This document shows, in pieces, positions 11,684 through 23,128 of a stretch of 64,000 bases of DNA. The stretch is taken from contig NW_024468585.1 in NCBI RefSeq assembly GCF_001632365.1, forward strand, positions 60,748-124,747, given 5' to 3'. Each line of letters opens with the position of its first letter. Within the stretch, counting starts at the first letter, position 1. The stretch is from Laetiporus sulphureus 93-53 (lineage: Eukaryota > Basidiomycota > Agaricomycetes > Polyporales > Laetiporaceae). Below the pieces are notes generated by a model. That model was not told the origin of the DNA and did no database searches. It saw only the letters and a program-made list of their open reading frames with translations. A program made the position numbers and the translations under genes.

Positions 11684-13529
11684 ATGGTCTGTGATTTCTT
11701 CCACCCGGACGTGGGAGGCGTTGAGAATCACATTTACATGCTCAGTGCCAATCTGATCCGAAGAGGACACAAGGTGACCACTTTGGATAATGTCTTTTCT
11801 ACGTTCAATCAACAATGCCTAGGTAGTGGTCATAACCCATAGCCATCCGCCGGACCGTGTTGGTATCCGCTGGCTATTGCCTGCGATCAAGGTCTACTAT
11901 TTGCCGTTCCCGACCATAGCATCTTCGGCCACCTTGCCCAACTACTTCACGTTCCTGCCGTATCTGCGCACCATTGTGTTAAGAGAGGGTATTCAATTGA
12001 TCCATGCTCATGCCAGCCTCTCGTCCCTCGGACAGGAAGGCATACTGCATGCTCATCTTATGGGCGTTCGCACCGTCTTTACGGACCACAGCCTATTCGG
12101 CTTCGACGATGCCGCTAGCATCCTCACTAACAAGCTCTTGGAAGGTGCACTGCGGAATGTCGACGCAGTTATCTGTGTATCTCACACGGGGTGATTCCTT
12201 TCTTGTGGACCGTTTGTGAGGATGCTGACTTGGTACGATTTCAAGACGCGAAAATACCGTCCTTAGAGCCAGGCTCGTTCCACACACAGCCTATGTGATT
12301 CCAAACGCCATAGTGGCCGATCAATTTAAGCCTGCTGGAAGCATGCATCCGATTGACACAGGTAATTTCTCTCTCTCTATCAGTGCACCGAACCTAACAC
12401 TTGTTTCAGTCACGATCGTGGTCATTTCTCGACTCGCCTATCGGAAGGGTATAGACCTCCTGGTTGCCACGGCGCCACGAATATGTGCTTATTTCCCAAA
12501 TGTCAACTTCGTCGTAGGTGCGGCCAGTACTCTGAGTCTGAGTGTTTGCTTGCTAATAGCACAAAAGGAGGAGATGGACCAAAGTTGATTGACATTCTTC
12601 AGATGAGGGAAAAGCACATGTTGCAGGATAGGATCGAGATGCTCGGCCCCGTGCGACATAGTGACGTGCGAAACGTGAGCGACTCTACTCAAGTCTTACG
12701 CGATGCGAAGGCATATGGCTGATTGTTTTGTTCGTCATAGGTTCTCGTGCGAGGTTCCATATTCATGAATACATCGCTTACAGAATCGTTTGGCATCGCT
12801 ATTCTCGAAGCAGCATGCGCTGGTCTCTATGTCGTCTCCACCCGCGTGGGAGGCGTTCCAGAGATATTACCTGAAGATATGATCTCGTTCGCGAATCCCG
12901 AAGAAGATGGTGAGTACTTCTCATGAGGTGATATAACTACTCTCACGCGTCAATGCAATGATTGCAGATGTTGTCCGAGCGATATCCGAAGCGATCAAGA
13001 TCGTCTCTGCAGGGCGTCATGATCCGTTGAAGGCGCACGAGCGGATCAGAGGGTTCTACGACTGGAAGGAAATTACAGGGCGAACCGAGACAGTGTACAA
13101 GAATGTCTTGGGGTCAGAGCCGCGAGACTTTTGGACGCGCATGTACCGGTGGGGTCGATCGCATTGTCGCTTGCGAATGTCCCTGACGTAGTTCAACATT
13201 ACACAGGACATTGGAGCTTGGACCATTTTCTGGACTCATTTTCGCAACAATCATGATTGTCGACTGTCTGTTCTTCCTATTCCTTGAATGGTGGATGCCG
13301 AGGAGTCATATAGACAAAGTCTATATGCATTGGGATCAGAGCAGGTTTGCACAGGTGCGTTGCGTCGATTTTTACCAATCCATGTCCTTTTGTCATGACG
13401 TTTCTCTAGTTGGTGCAGGGCCACGAGGATCGCCTTGGCCTCCAAGACACCTCTGCGCTAAGCGCAGCTGATGGATCGTCATCATCCTCCCACAGCGCTG
13501 CAGATAGCAAGTCGGCGAGCCGTAAATGA
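11684..13529 (+). CDS. GPI3: PIG-A/Gpi3, GPI-GlcNAc transferase catalytic subunit
   Basis: Transfers GlcNAc from UDP-GlcNAc to phosphatidylinositol on the cytosolic face of the ER, the first step of GPI-anchor synthesis. Exon 1 (11684-11773) reads [16 protein letters not shown]...RRGHK and joins [18 protein letters not shown]. Further exons read [35 protein letters not shown] and [13 protein letters not shown]. Then come [15 protein letters not shown] and [17 protein letters not shown], the latter carrying the EX7E motif of GT4 enzymes. The C-terminal hydrophobic segment [20 protein letters not shown] is the single membrane anchor typical of PIG-A. A Ser-rich tail ends SKSASRK. Several introns of about 55 bp are needed. 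The gene starts less than 200 bp from a tRNA gene on the other strand. Confidence 0.92.
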
Positions 13530-14000
13530 GGCAGGCCACGACTGCGCCACTGTGCAGAATCTGTAATCATGTCTTGACATGAGCTATTTCTGGAGCCGGC
13601 GCTTTCTCTTATCTTAATCACCCGTATCTTTGTATAACTGTGGCCGCTTCACGTTATGCTCGGGCTCACGTTATGCTCGGGCTCTTCCCGGATCATTGCG
13701 TTCTTGGTCATATTACTGCAACGGCGGCAGAAACATCTCTCAAAATGCTCCGGCCGCCAAACTGCCGACATCTGCTTACCTGAATGAATCATATCCGCCC
13801 GCCAACGCATCGTGAGCGGTGGTTATATCCAAACCCATCAGTGTCTTGACCTGGCGGATCCAGCCTAGATGGCGACATCGAAGCTGCACCACCATACTGC
13901 CATCAAACAATCGCTATCTGTATTCTCCACGTGATGGTTCGATGTCTGGGATCCGGACTATAAATTTGACTACAGCTTGACCTTCTTCTTGTATCTGGAA
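13530..14000 (+). promoter_or_regulatory. Intergenic with 17-bp tandem duplication and TATA box
   Basis: A perfect tandem duplication of CACGTTATGCTCGGGCT lies at 13650-13683. CTATAAATT at 13958-13966 is a TATA box about 40 bp before the permease start codon. No coding frame is recognised. Confidence 0.5.
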
Positions 14001-16145
14001 ATGATGGACCCTCTGGCGACAATAGAGTCAATCGACGATGACAAGAAGTCTAGCATCGTTCTCGAGGATCCTGGAGAGCACGTAACGCTCACGCGACCAT
14101 GGACTCAGAGGCTTTTTGATAAAGTGACTTTCGTCTTCACCCGCTGGGGTATCGAGACCAATGGGTGAGTGTGGTCGCAGCAGAATCACGCGACAACCGT
14201 CATAACTTCCTTGACCAGGATCGATCCGATTCCGCCAGCCCAACGAACCGATACCAGACTGTATCAGATGTTCTTCGTGTGGTTCTCAGCCAACATGAAT
14301 GTCCTCTCGTAAGTGATCAGTCAGCCTCCCTCTCGAAGCAGGCTTCTGAGAAGCGTGTATGAAGCTTCGGTACAGGATCGTCGGGGCCAGCTTTCTATGG
14401 CCTTAGCCTCCGTCAATCGTTGATAACTCTACTGGTTGTCGATCTCATGTAAGTCACAAGATGTGTGTGCATAATGCTGCCTGACTGAGGTATCCTCCGA
14501 AGATCTTGTGCTGTACCGGCTTACTTGTGAGTAGCTCATAAGTCCGTTTCGTAAGACTTCCAGTGACATATCTTTAAAGTGCAATATTTGGACCTAAGCT
14601 TGGCATGCGATCCATGGTTCAAGCTCGTTACACTTGGGGGTATGTTGACATCACATGCCGTAAGGGCGTCTGCGCTCCCTAATACAGGCTCTTAGATACT
14701 TTGGGGCCATGCTACCAAGTGCTTTGAACGTATTTTCGATGGAAGGCTTTCTCGTCCTCGACTGCATCATTGGAGGGCAGATGCTAGCCAGTGTCTCTGA
14801 CGGGCATTTGAACGACACGCTTGGTATTGTCATTATTGGTCTCATATCCCTAGCCGTGAGCCATCGTATTTTCTGCGTGCCGTATGCATCACTGAGCGAT
14901 ATTGGCACAGGTGACCTTCTTCGGCTACAGGGTTATTCACTGGTATGCCTTCGGCGTTTTCAATTGGCATAATGTGGAATCTATTCACACGTGGCTGATC
15001 ACATAGGTATGAGAGTATAGCCTGGATACCCAACGTGATCGCATTCATCATCATGCTGGGAATCGGAGGCAAGCATCTGGTCGACGCTCCCGCCTCAGGA
15101 CCTGTCTCCCCAGCGATGGTGATTACCTATGGTACGACGGTGGCCTCGAGTGTCATCAGTTGGTGCACGATGACGCCTGACTATGGCGTGTACCATATCC
15201 CGAACGCTTCTAGGTGCGTTTTACAGCATTTATTCGGCCGGATCGATTTTCTAACCATCAGGATCCTCAGATTCCGGATCTTCGCATACACCTATCTCGG
15301 GTTCTTCATCGCGAGCGTGAGGGCGCTTCATGTTAATTCATAGTCTGATGTTCAACGTAGGCCAGATTGTGTCGCACATGCTTGGCGCCGCCTTCGCTGC
15401 CTCTGCGCTATCAGATCCCACTTGGGAGACAGGCTTCGCCAATGGTAACAGCGTTGGTGGTCTCGTTGAGGCAGTACTGTCACCTGCAGGCAACTTCGGC
15501 AAGTTCGTCACGGTGTTGGTCGCGCTTTCCATTCCTAGTGCCTGCGCTCCGACGATGTATACATTCGCATCGAGTTTGATGAGTATCAGCTATTACTTCG
15601 CGAAGGTGCCGAGGTATATCTTTGCAATCATCTCTGCGGCAATGTCAGTGCGTTCAATTGACACGGGCAAGTTGGGAACGTTGACTGACTTATGTGGGAC
15701 CAGCCTCATTCCCGTCGCCATCGTCGGTGCCACCCGTTTCTACGCTACGTTCACTGATGTCCTTAGTATGTGGCCCCTCAGTTGTGAAACCAGTGGTCCT
15801 ATTGATCTATGCACAGGCATTATCGGCTACTGGAGCATCGTGCATGGAGTCATGGTTCTAGTCGAGCACTTTCTGTTCCGCAAGGTCAACTTTGCAGCAT
15901 ACAATTTGGAAGACTGGAACCGTCCACGTCGACTTACGCCCGGGATTGCAGCCATGTCCACATTCCTCTGCGCATTCGGCATCATCATCCCGTGCATGAA
16001 TCAGGCATGGTACGTCGGTCCTATTGCGAAGGCCGGTAGTGGGGATATTGGCATCATTGTGGGTAGCTGTGTAGTGTGCATTTTATATCCTGTGTTGAGA
16101 TCTGTGGAGAGAATGTTCTCGAAGGAGACGAAGACGGTGGCGTAG
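14001..16145 (+). CDS. Purine-cytosine permease (NCS1 family, Fcy2 type)
   Basis: A plasma-membrane symporter for cytosine, adenine or guanine with protons. The start is MMDPLATIESIDDDKK; the first exons read RWGIETNG then IDPIPPAQRTDTRLYQMF, the conserved N-terminal block. The frame continues IVGASF, QARYTWGYFGAMLPS, ALNVFSMEGFLVLD, SVISWCTMTPDYGVYHIP, IGYWSIVHGVMVLVEHF, FAAYNLEDWNRPRRLTPGI and a C-terminal SVERMFSKETKTVA. About twelve hydrophobic segments are visible. CTMTPDYGVY and the motif around EHFLFRK are hallmarks of this family. At least ten small introns (50-60 bp) interrupt it, which is why no single frame is long. No frameshift was found. Confidence 0.9.
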
Positions 16146-16606
16146 AGGCGTAGCTTGTACTACCTCTTTATTGCGGTAGATTCAAGTTTGTTGGATTCCG
16201 AGTGCAGTCTCGCATTTCTTCCTTATGTTTTCACTGATAGCGATCGCTTTCTGGAATGGTTTGGAGGTTTAATAAGCCTTATCTCCAATGATAGCGTATG
16301 AAAGCTATAATCCGCTAGTGTTTCCCCGCACACACACCGACGGCCGCTGCGCAGATCGCTATCTCACCTAGAGAGCCACGGCTCACGTGGATGGATCTGA
16401 GATCGACGCCCAGGGATTGGTACACGTTGCCTTTGCTATGTTTTGTCTGCACCATTCGTGAACTTTCGAACCTCATTCAGTCATAACAACCTCTGTATAA
16501 ACTAGTCTTCAACCGAACATCTTCTCCGACATCGTCCTTGCTTGGTTGATATATACTTGCTCAAGTCATTCCGTTCTCTTGAGTCTCAACTACAATCCAG
16601 AATACC
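16146..16606. other. Intergenic between permease and Derlin
   Basis: Holds the permease 3' UTR and the Derlin upstream region. TATATACTTG near 16550 is a possible weak TATA element about 55 bp before the Derlin start codon. No gene is seen. Confidence 0.4.
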
Positions 16607-17610
16607 ATGGCCGAACTCTGGAATGAGATCCGTAAAATTCCTTCAGTAACCCGCTTTCTATGCGGGTCGTCTCTGTTAGTGACAGTCCCTGTCATGCTCG
16701 AGATTGTATCCCCATATAGCATCGTCTTCGTGAAGGAGCTGGTGACGAGACATTACCAGGTGCGTGCCCGATACGGCGCCGGTACTCATGTGGCATTCAC
16801 ATCTTACATTCTGAGCGTATGCGGTTGTAGGTCTGGCGAGTGTTCACGAGCTTCTTCCTTGGAAGTGAGTAGTCGGGCTTGTGAAAGGAAAGCGTACATC
16901 AATGCTGAGGCAATTCTAACCAGGTTCGGGCATCAACTACATCTTCGACTTCGTGATGCTCTAGTGCGTATGTGTACCATTTGTGTAATGTTTTTGCATA
17001 ACGATCTTTCACAGCCGAAATTCCAGCCAACTTGAGACAGCATACTATGCACGCCGTTCCGCGGATTACGCGTGGCAGCTCCTACTAGCGGGGGCTTCCA
17101 TTCTGGTGAGTGCACTGCTTTTCGTTGAATATACATACCCTCTCGTCTCTCCTCACTCACCCACTCCACCAGGTCCTCAACATTCCTCTCCATTCTTTCG
17201 TACACACCCGCCCGCTGCTCCTTGCGCTTACCTACCTCTCCTCGCGCCTTGCCCCTCCCGGCTCGCAGACTTCGCTCTTCGGGCTCATCTCCTTCCCGGT
17301 CGTCTACCTCCCCTTTGCACTTATCCTCCTCGACCTTTTGATGGGTGGGCGCGCTGCGGCCGTTCAGAGTATCTCTGGCGCCATCGTTGGTCACCTGTGG
17401 TGGTGGGGCGTGTGGGACACTGGTGTCCTCCGCCGGGTGGGAACTGCGCCCGCGTGGATGAAGGCCCTGGTAGGTGATGGTGGAGGGCCAGCGACGGGTG
17501 GTGCTGGTAGTACGGGAGGAGTGCACGTTGTGCCACCGAGGCGTCTGAGAGAGGAGGCACAGACTTCTGGTCATCGCTGGGGCACCGGGAACAGGCTGGG
17601 AGATAGCTGA
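16607..17610 (+). CDS. Derlin family protein (Der1/Dfm1), ER-associated degradation
   Basis: A multi-spanning ER membrane protein that helps move misfolded proteins to the cytosol. It starts MAELWNEIRKIPSVTRFLCG. Exon 1 (16607-16759) ends RHYQ and joins VWRVFTSFFLG, the conserved WR motif of rhomboid-like Derlins. It continues SSGINYIFDFVMLY, then YYARRSADYAWQLLLAGAS, then VLNIPLHSFVHTRP. Later come SLFGLISFPVVYLPFALILL and SISGAIVGHLWWWGVWD, the Gx3G-containing last segments. The hydrophilic tail is Gly-rich and ends GNRLGDS. No catalytic Ser/His of active rhomboids is seen. Five exons join in frame. The family is clear; whether it is the Der1 or Dfm1 type was not resolved. Confidence 0.9.
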
Positions 17611-17657
17611 TGGAATTCATTTATGCCATGTTGATGTATGTATGTAGGCTATAGAAC

Positions 17658-17722
17658 AGGAAACTCGCATTTTAGTGCTACAACTTCTAGCACTAGTAGC
17701 TGCATTAAAATGCGAGTTTCCT
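17658..17722. repeat. Perfect 17-bp inverted repeat (hairpin)
   Basis: Arms AGGAAACTCGCATTTTA (17658-17674) and its exact complement (17706-17722) enclose a 31-nt loop that itself holds a small inverted repeat (GTGCTA...TAGCAC). It lies 48 bp after the Derlin stop codon, so it would fall in the 3' UTR and could act in 3'-end formation. It could also be a remnant of a small foldback element. Confidence 0.7.
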
Positions 17723-17892
17723 CTCCTGAAGTATAGTAATAACTGTCTCATCCCCAGACATTCTCAGAGCTGTCTGCAGTGGCTTCACTACTTTCAGCAA
17801 CCTTGCCACAGCTGAGTTTGAGCCTCACCACATCTCGAGTCTGGAATGTCAGGCAAATGGGACTAGTAATATCGTAAAGCTAACTATTGTTG

Positions 17893-17972
17893 GGTTCAGT
17901 GGTGTAGTGGTTATCACGCCTGTCTTACAAAGTGGTCACAGGCGGTCGTCGGTTCGATCCCGGCCTGAACCA
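17893..17972 (+). tRNA. tRNA-Val (UAC), intron-containing
   Basis: GGTTCAG at 17893 pairs with CTGAACC ending at 17971, with discriminator A. The D arm is GGTGTAGTGGTTATCAC. The anticodon stem CCTGT/ACAGG holds the anticodon TAC, with a ~7-nt intron between positions 37 and 38. The T arm is CGTCGGTTCGATCCCGG. A TTTT follows at 17976. The acceptor and D arms closely resemble the CAC gene at 11.4 kb, which supports the identity. Confidence 0.88.
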
Positions 17973-18172
17973 ACGTTTTGCGGGTGGCATTAATATGGTT
18001 ACGTAAGCCAACGTTATTGCTTTGGTGGCGCTACATAACCACCCCATCCAGAGATACTTACAGCTGCGCCGCCGAGACCACTACGGTGCGCCCTTTCTAT
18101 CTCATCCTTTCTTTTTTCCCCTGCACCCCTCTCTTCCGCCTTCATACTTTCACGACTGGACGACTTGAGATT

Positions 18173-20063
18173 ATGGCCCCGCCGGACGACACGCAATTGG
18201 AGGACGATGTTGTCGTACAACCCATCACTGTGCCGGATACGGGCGATGCTGGCGAGAGCGGCAAGCTGAAGATGATTGTCCAGTTGCTCAAGAAATGCCT
18301 CGGAGTGAAGGATATTGCCTCGATGTGAGTCCATGGAGCGTGTTGCACGCCTGGATGGATGCTCATCGTTGTGTTCAGGCGGTTGTCACTGCCAGCATCA
18401 CTGCTAGAGCCCATTCCAAACCTGGAATACTGGCACTATCTCGACCGCCCAGATCTGTTCGCGGCGTATGTGCTCTCCTCATCTGCGCCCATCGGTAGTC
18501 TAACATGCGCCATTCGCCAGCATTAACGATTCTGACGATCCCTTCGAGCGCATGCTTGCAGTCCTGCGGTTCGCCTTCTCGAAAGACCTCAAGTTCATCG
18601 TGCGTGTCCGATGCACATGCGCGTGATTCTCTTGGCACTCACACTCCCCCCCTCGCAGCGCGGCAAGGTATGCAAGCCATACAACTCTGTCCTTGGCGAG
18701 CACTTTCGTTCGCATTGGGATGTAATACCCGTCTCGTACCCGTCCGATCCCCTCCAGCCGCCCATACAACACCTCTTCCTCACGCCTGCCGCGGCCGAGT
18801 CCGATTACTCCCTTGCGCCCGCGTCCCCGCGCAACTCCCGCCTCTGCGTGTCCGAAACAGCGAGCATCAGCGGGCGGAGCATAAAGAGCGGGCGGAGCGT
18901 CATCAGTGCGCTCAGCGTCGGCATGTCCACCCCGGGCAAGAGCACGCCCGCGACATCGCCAAGCCTTGGCAGCTCGAGCCTTGAGGGTGACATGTCAAAC
19001 CTCAACCTCGCGGACGACGCGTCTAGTCGGACCGAGCTCGTTGAGGCAGATGATGTGCCTAACGCGGCTGGGCGTCCACGCGTGAGGATTGCGTTCCTCA
19101 CGGAGCAGGTGTCGCACCATCCACCGATCTCCGCGTACTATGCGCGCTGCCCAAGCCGCAATGTCGAGCTCATGGGCGTCGACCAGATTTCGGCGAAGGT
19201 GTCCGGCACCGCGCTGCGCATTGTGCCCGGCTCGTACAATAAGGGCCTTTTCGTGAAGCTCACCGGCGGGCCCGGCGAGGGCGAGACGTATCGCATCACA
19301 CACCCGATCGGCGCAGTGAATGGCATGTTCCGTGGCAGCTTCTACATCACGATGGGCGAGGCGACGATTATCGAGTGCTCAGGTGGCGCGGACGACGACG
19401 ACGACGAACGGCTGCGCGCGGTGATCGAGTACAAGGAGGAGTCATGGCTAGGCAAGGCGCATTTCCTCGTCGAGGGCGTGATCCACACCTACGACCCGCG
19501 TGGAAGCGCGCACCAGGAGTGGACGCGCGTGAAGCATGTCCCACGCGAACGCGTGCTCGCGACACTCGATGGCTCGTGGAAGCATCGCATCCGCTGGAGG
19601 CGCGCGAATGCGGCGAGCAACGAGCCCGCGACGCTCCTCGACCTGTCGACGCTCCACGTCATCCCAAAGGCGGTGCGGCCGCTTGAGAAGCAGCTGCCCG
19701 ACGAAAGCAGGAAGCTATGGGACAATGTGACGACGCGGCTGCTTGCGAAGGAGTATGGCGAGGCGACGAGGCACAAGCAGGCTATTGAGCAGCGACAGCG
19801 GGACGAGGCCGCGGAGAGGAAGCAGAAGGGCATACAGTGAGTCTCCGGCTACGACTTGTTCTCCTGGTTGAAGCGAACTGATTTATCCCTTCAGATTTGT
19901 GCCGAGATACTTTGAGAACGACATCGATTCCGGGATACCCACATTAACTGCAGAAGGCCACAGGGCCCTGGAAGAGGAGCTAAAGGAGGACATTGTATAC
20001 CCGCTGGAAGGCATGGAGCCAGCAGAGTCCCAAGACATGAATACATCATCTACTACCCTATAG
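18173..20063 (+). CDS. Oxysterol-binding protein homologue, Kes1/Osh4 type
   Basis: A sterol and PI4P exchange protein acting at Golgi and ER membranes. The start is MAPPDDTQLEDDVVVQ. Junctions then give MRLSLPASLLEPIPNLEYWH, INDSDDPFERMLAVLRFAFS and GKVCKPYNSVLGEHFRSHW, the start of the OSBP-related domain. The family signature EQVSHHPPISAY lies near 19110. It continues AKVSGTALRIVPGSYNKG, IKE-type basic stretches, and the C-terminal FVPRYFEND. No PH or ankyrin domain is present, so it is a short, Kes1-like form. A Ser-rich, low-complexity insertion of about 90 residues (RSIKSGRSVISALS..., 18790-19070) sits before the signature and is longer than in yeast Kes1. The last exon ends DMNTSSTTL. 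Confidence 0.93.
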
Positions 20064-20345
20064 CCAGCACCGTTGAATGCACGACCCCACGCACCCTGGT
20101 ATTACACGATCTCACGCATATCGCCATGCTTTCACGCCTTCCTATCTCGTTACTTACGCGTTAATACATCTTTGCAAGGACGCTTGATAATCTGGATTAA
20201 ATAGCAATACCTTATGACAAAGCTGTGGCCTTGGCGTGCTCACTCGGTTCTCCCTCCTGGAGACACATTCTGCTCCGAGGAACTTGATCCCACGGAAGAT
20301 GAGGGTGAGGCTGAAGTAGGAAAGATACGGTCCGCCGATGCGGCC

Positions 20346-21478
20346 TTATGAGTCACTCTTGGATTCCTTTTGCTCCTTCGCCAGCTCCTCTTCTGCCGCT
20401 TTCATCTTCTGGCCGAGGATCTTTGCGCTGACCTGTACTCAATCGCATCGTGAGTCATGATGCCGACAGACTTTTCAAACTAGCTGGACCCACATTTCGG
20501 ATGTGCACGTCAGCACGCTCGACGCCGTACGTCTTGCTGCGTTTGTAGTATTTGAGTGCCTCTTCCAGACGGCCGCCTAACATAGATTCAGCTTCAAATT
20601 ACACGCGGATATGAAGTCGTTGGACGTACAGGATTCAAGGACTGCGGCGAGATTGAACGCAATCTCAGCGTCATCTGGTGCGAGTGATGCTGCGACGCTG
20701 TGGAGGAAGTCAGATACACCTGAGTAGACGAGGTGCAGGGAAGGACGCGCACCTGAGATGGTGCAAGGCAAGGTCAGGACGGCTAACGGGCGAGATGATA
20801 TATGCGCTTGCAATGTCTGTCCCAGAGTTAGCAGGTAGTTGGTAAAGACAAGCGCGAACGAACGTACTCATGTGCGCGTCCGTGCTTGATGGCTGTAACG
20901 CGATCGATTCCTTCCACACTGCAATGGCATCGTCGTACTCCTCTGGGGCGCTCCATTAGCCTCCTCTGCGCATATATAGGTGAGGATGGTGCAGGCTCAC
21001 TGAGGTGGTAGTGTGTGACACCGAGGTTGAATAGTGAGCTTGCGGTACGCTTGATCTCGACGCTGCGCTGATAAAGAGCCTGGAAGGTCGTGCTGTAAGT
21101 CATAGAGCGTTGGGAAAAAAGAGGAGAACGCCTACCTTAGCGGCCTGCACGTCGCCATCCTCCAGCTTCTGCGTGCCCTCTTCGAGGCATTGCAGAGCCT
21201 CTGCTTCTGCTGGGTCGGTGGTTGTTGAGTGAGCTGTTGTGGAGCTCGCCCATCCTACCATAATCAAAGAAACTGAATTCAGCTTTGGTCCGCTAGAAGT
21301 TACTGGCAAAGGACTTACGCCTGTATGAAATTCGTGCTCCCTCTTGTCGCGTGTGGACGGACGTCTTGCTTGCACATCCTCTCAGCGAGGAAAGCAGCCT
21401 ATGCTGCGCGGCGGGCGCTGCCGTCGCAGCGCCGCTCCTGATAGCTTGTCTAAAGAACGGTTTCGCAACAGAGAACAT
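20346..21478 (-). CDS. Mitochondrial TPR-repeat protein
   Basis: It starts MFSVAKPFFRQAIRSGAATA, a basic, hydroxyl-rich leader like a mitochondrial presequence. After an intron the frame reads SLIMVGWASS then TDPAEAEALQCLEEGTQKLE. TPR-like helices follow: AKALYQRSVEIKRTASSLFN, LGVTHYHLKEYDDAIAVW, KESIALQPSSTDAHMNIA, SPVSRPDLALHHL, VAASLAPDDAEIAFNLAAVL and LEEALKYYKRSKTYGVERAD. The C-terminus is a charged helix ending AKEQKESKSDS. About 290 aa. Five or six introns of about 50 bp split it. The architecture is recognisable but no specific orthologue was identified. It is divergently transcribed from the next gene. Confidence 0.75.
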
Positions 21479-21759
21479 GGTGGTATTGGCAAAAGGGACC
21501 TCACACTATAGACGAGACGCGACTGGCGTAAGTACATGACGGCGCACGTGACCTCGATCCGCCTCACGGTGGCGTTCCTCTCCTCGAGGCTCGCGCGTAT
21601 CCTGGCCTCCGCACCCTCCTGCATGTCCTCACTGCGCTCTTGAGCTTGATCTTTCAGGTTCTGCGCAGGGTAGGGTGCTAATATTTTGACTTTACTGGAT
21701 CGAAACACGGGGCGCACACAGCCTCGAAGTAGTCGCAACATTTCGCAGACGAGCAGCAA

Positions 21760-22921
21760 TTGCCCTCGATGCCACTCATCACCGTCTCCCTCGACGCCTT
21801 CCTCGCTGCGTCCATCGCAATCGGCGTTTCCTCGCTCTACCTCATCCGGCGCAATCAGCCACCATCACCGCCGCACACGCCCTACCGCGCCGCCCTCACC
21901 CTCCTCGTCCTCCTCCACACGCTTTACATCCTCTACACTGTCCTCCTCCGCTGGCCGCCCAACCTGTTTTCAGCGTTGCACCTTCCACTCACCGCACCCA
22001 CTGAGGGCATCCGACACATGATTCTAACGCGCGGGGGACTCCCAGCGGGCGCGCAACTGCCCAAGCCGCTCGAGGCGCTCCTCGCGCGGCTCGCGTCCTT
22101 CGAGATGCGCACACTCTATGTCAGGTTCTTGCTCGCGTCCTCTCTATTGAACACACTCCGTTCATACTGACTTAAATACTGCATCGCTCGCTGCTCGCTC
22201 GTGCAGATTTGGCCAGGAAGTGGTCCAAAACTGTGAACACTGCAAGACGTTCGACGAGTACGCGCTTTTCGCAGTCTCCAACGCACTGCTCGATTACATC
22301 CGTGAGGCGGTCGTGCTCGGCCTGCTCACCGCGAACGGGAGCGGCCGTGAGCGCTGGCGCACACACGCCGTCGGCGCGCTTGTCTGCGCCGCGGTGCTCG
22401 AGGGGTACTTCATCGCGGCTGCACCCGTTCAGATCCCTCGAAATGGCGCGGGTGTCTTCATGGTGCGCTTTCTGCTCGTGAAGATCACGCTAGAGCCTGT
22501 CTCCTTATGCTCAAGCGTTGCTCAGTGGCACGACAACTTCTGGGCAATCCGCCACCTGCTCTTTCTCCTCCTCCCGCTCCTCACGCACTCCCTGCCCGGA
22601 GCGCGGCCACGTCCAGCGCCGCTCGCCGAGGCACGCACAACGCTCGAGCAGACGATGGCACGCCTCGCGGTGCTGCGTTACACGCATGGCGCAGTGATGC
22701 GCGATCCCGTGCTGCGCGCGGCCGCGAGCGAGTGGTGGGAGCGCCAGCGCGTCGAAGGCGAGTGGGCGCGGGCGGATGAGGGCGTGAGGCGCGTCGCGGA
22801 TAGGCTTGGGAGGAGCTTTGCTGAGGCGGGTGCAGGTGGGAGTGGGGAAGGAAGGTTGAAGGTGATGGCGAGAGAGGTGGTGGCGAGGTTGGTCGCGGGG
22901 ATGACGGCGGCTCCGCCATAG
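21760..22921 (+). CDS. Conserved fungal multi-pass membrane protein, function unknown
   Basis: Two exons join at TLYV|RFGQEVVQNCEHC (donor near 22123, acceptor near 22206). The start MPSMPLITVSLDAF leads directly into a hydrophobic segment, then LTLLVLLHTLYILYTVLLRW. The second exon has the Cys pair in NCEHCKTFDEYALF, followed by ALLDYIREAVVLGLL, AVGALVCAAVLEGYFI and HLLFLLLPLLTHSLPG. The tail is Arg/Ala-rich and amphipathic. About 360 aa. The Cys-x2-Cys block and hydrophobic layout look conserved in fungi, but I do not recognise a function. The 281-bp gap to the TPR gene is a shared divergent promoter region. Confidence 0.75.
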
Positions 22922-23128
22922 AGATGTGTGTTCGCTGGAGACTGTACGCTGGAGACCCGGAAGTGGAGGCATGTGCTGTACGAAACGCACCAAGCAAGCA
23001 TGTAGACCATTAGTACAACTACAGACATCCGTATACCAGTACACAAAAGATCGTCAGAACGGTGCGGGGTCGCTACGCATTGATAATGGATTGGATAAGT
23101 AATTGCAAGGAGAACGCGACCCTGTGGT

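Noticed and set aside
21382..21759. 125-codon minus-strand frame upstream of and overlapping the TPR gene start
   Set aside because: It overlaps the presequence exon of the TPR gene in another frame and the divergent promoter. No family features were seen, so it is treated as a shadow frame.
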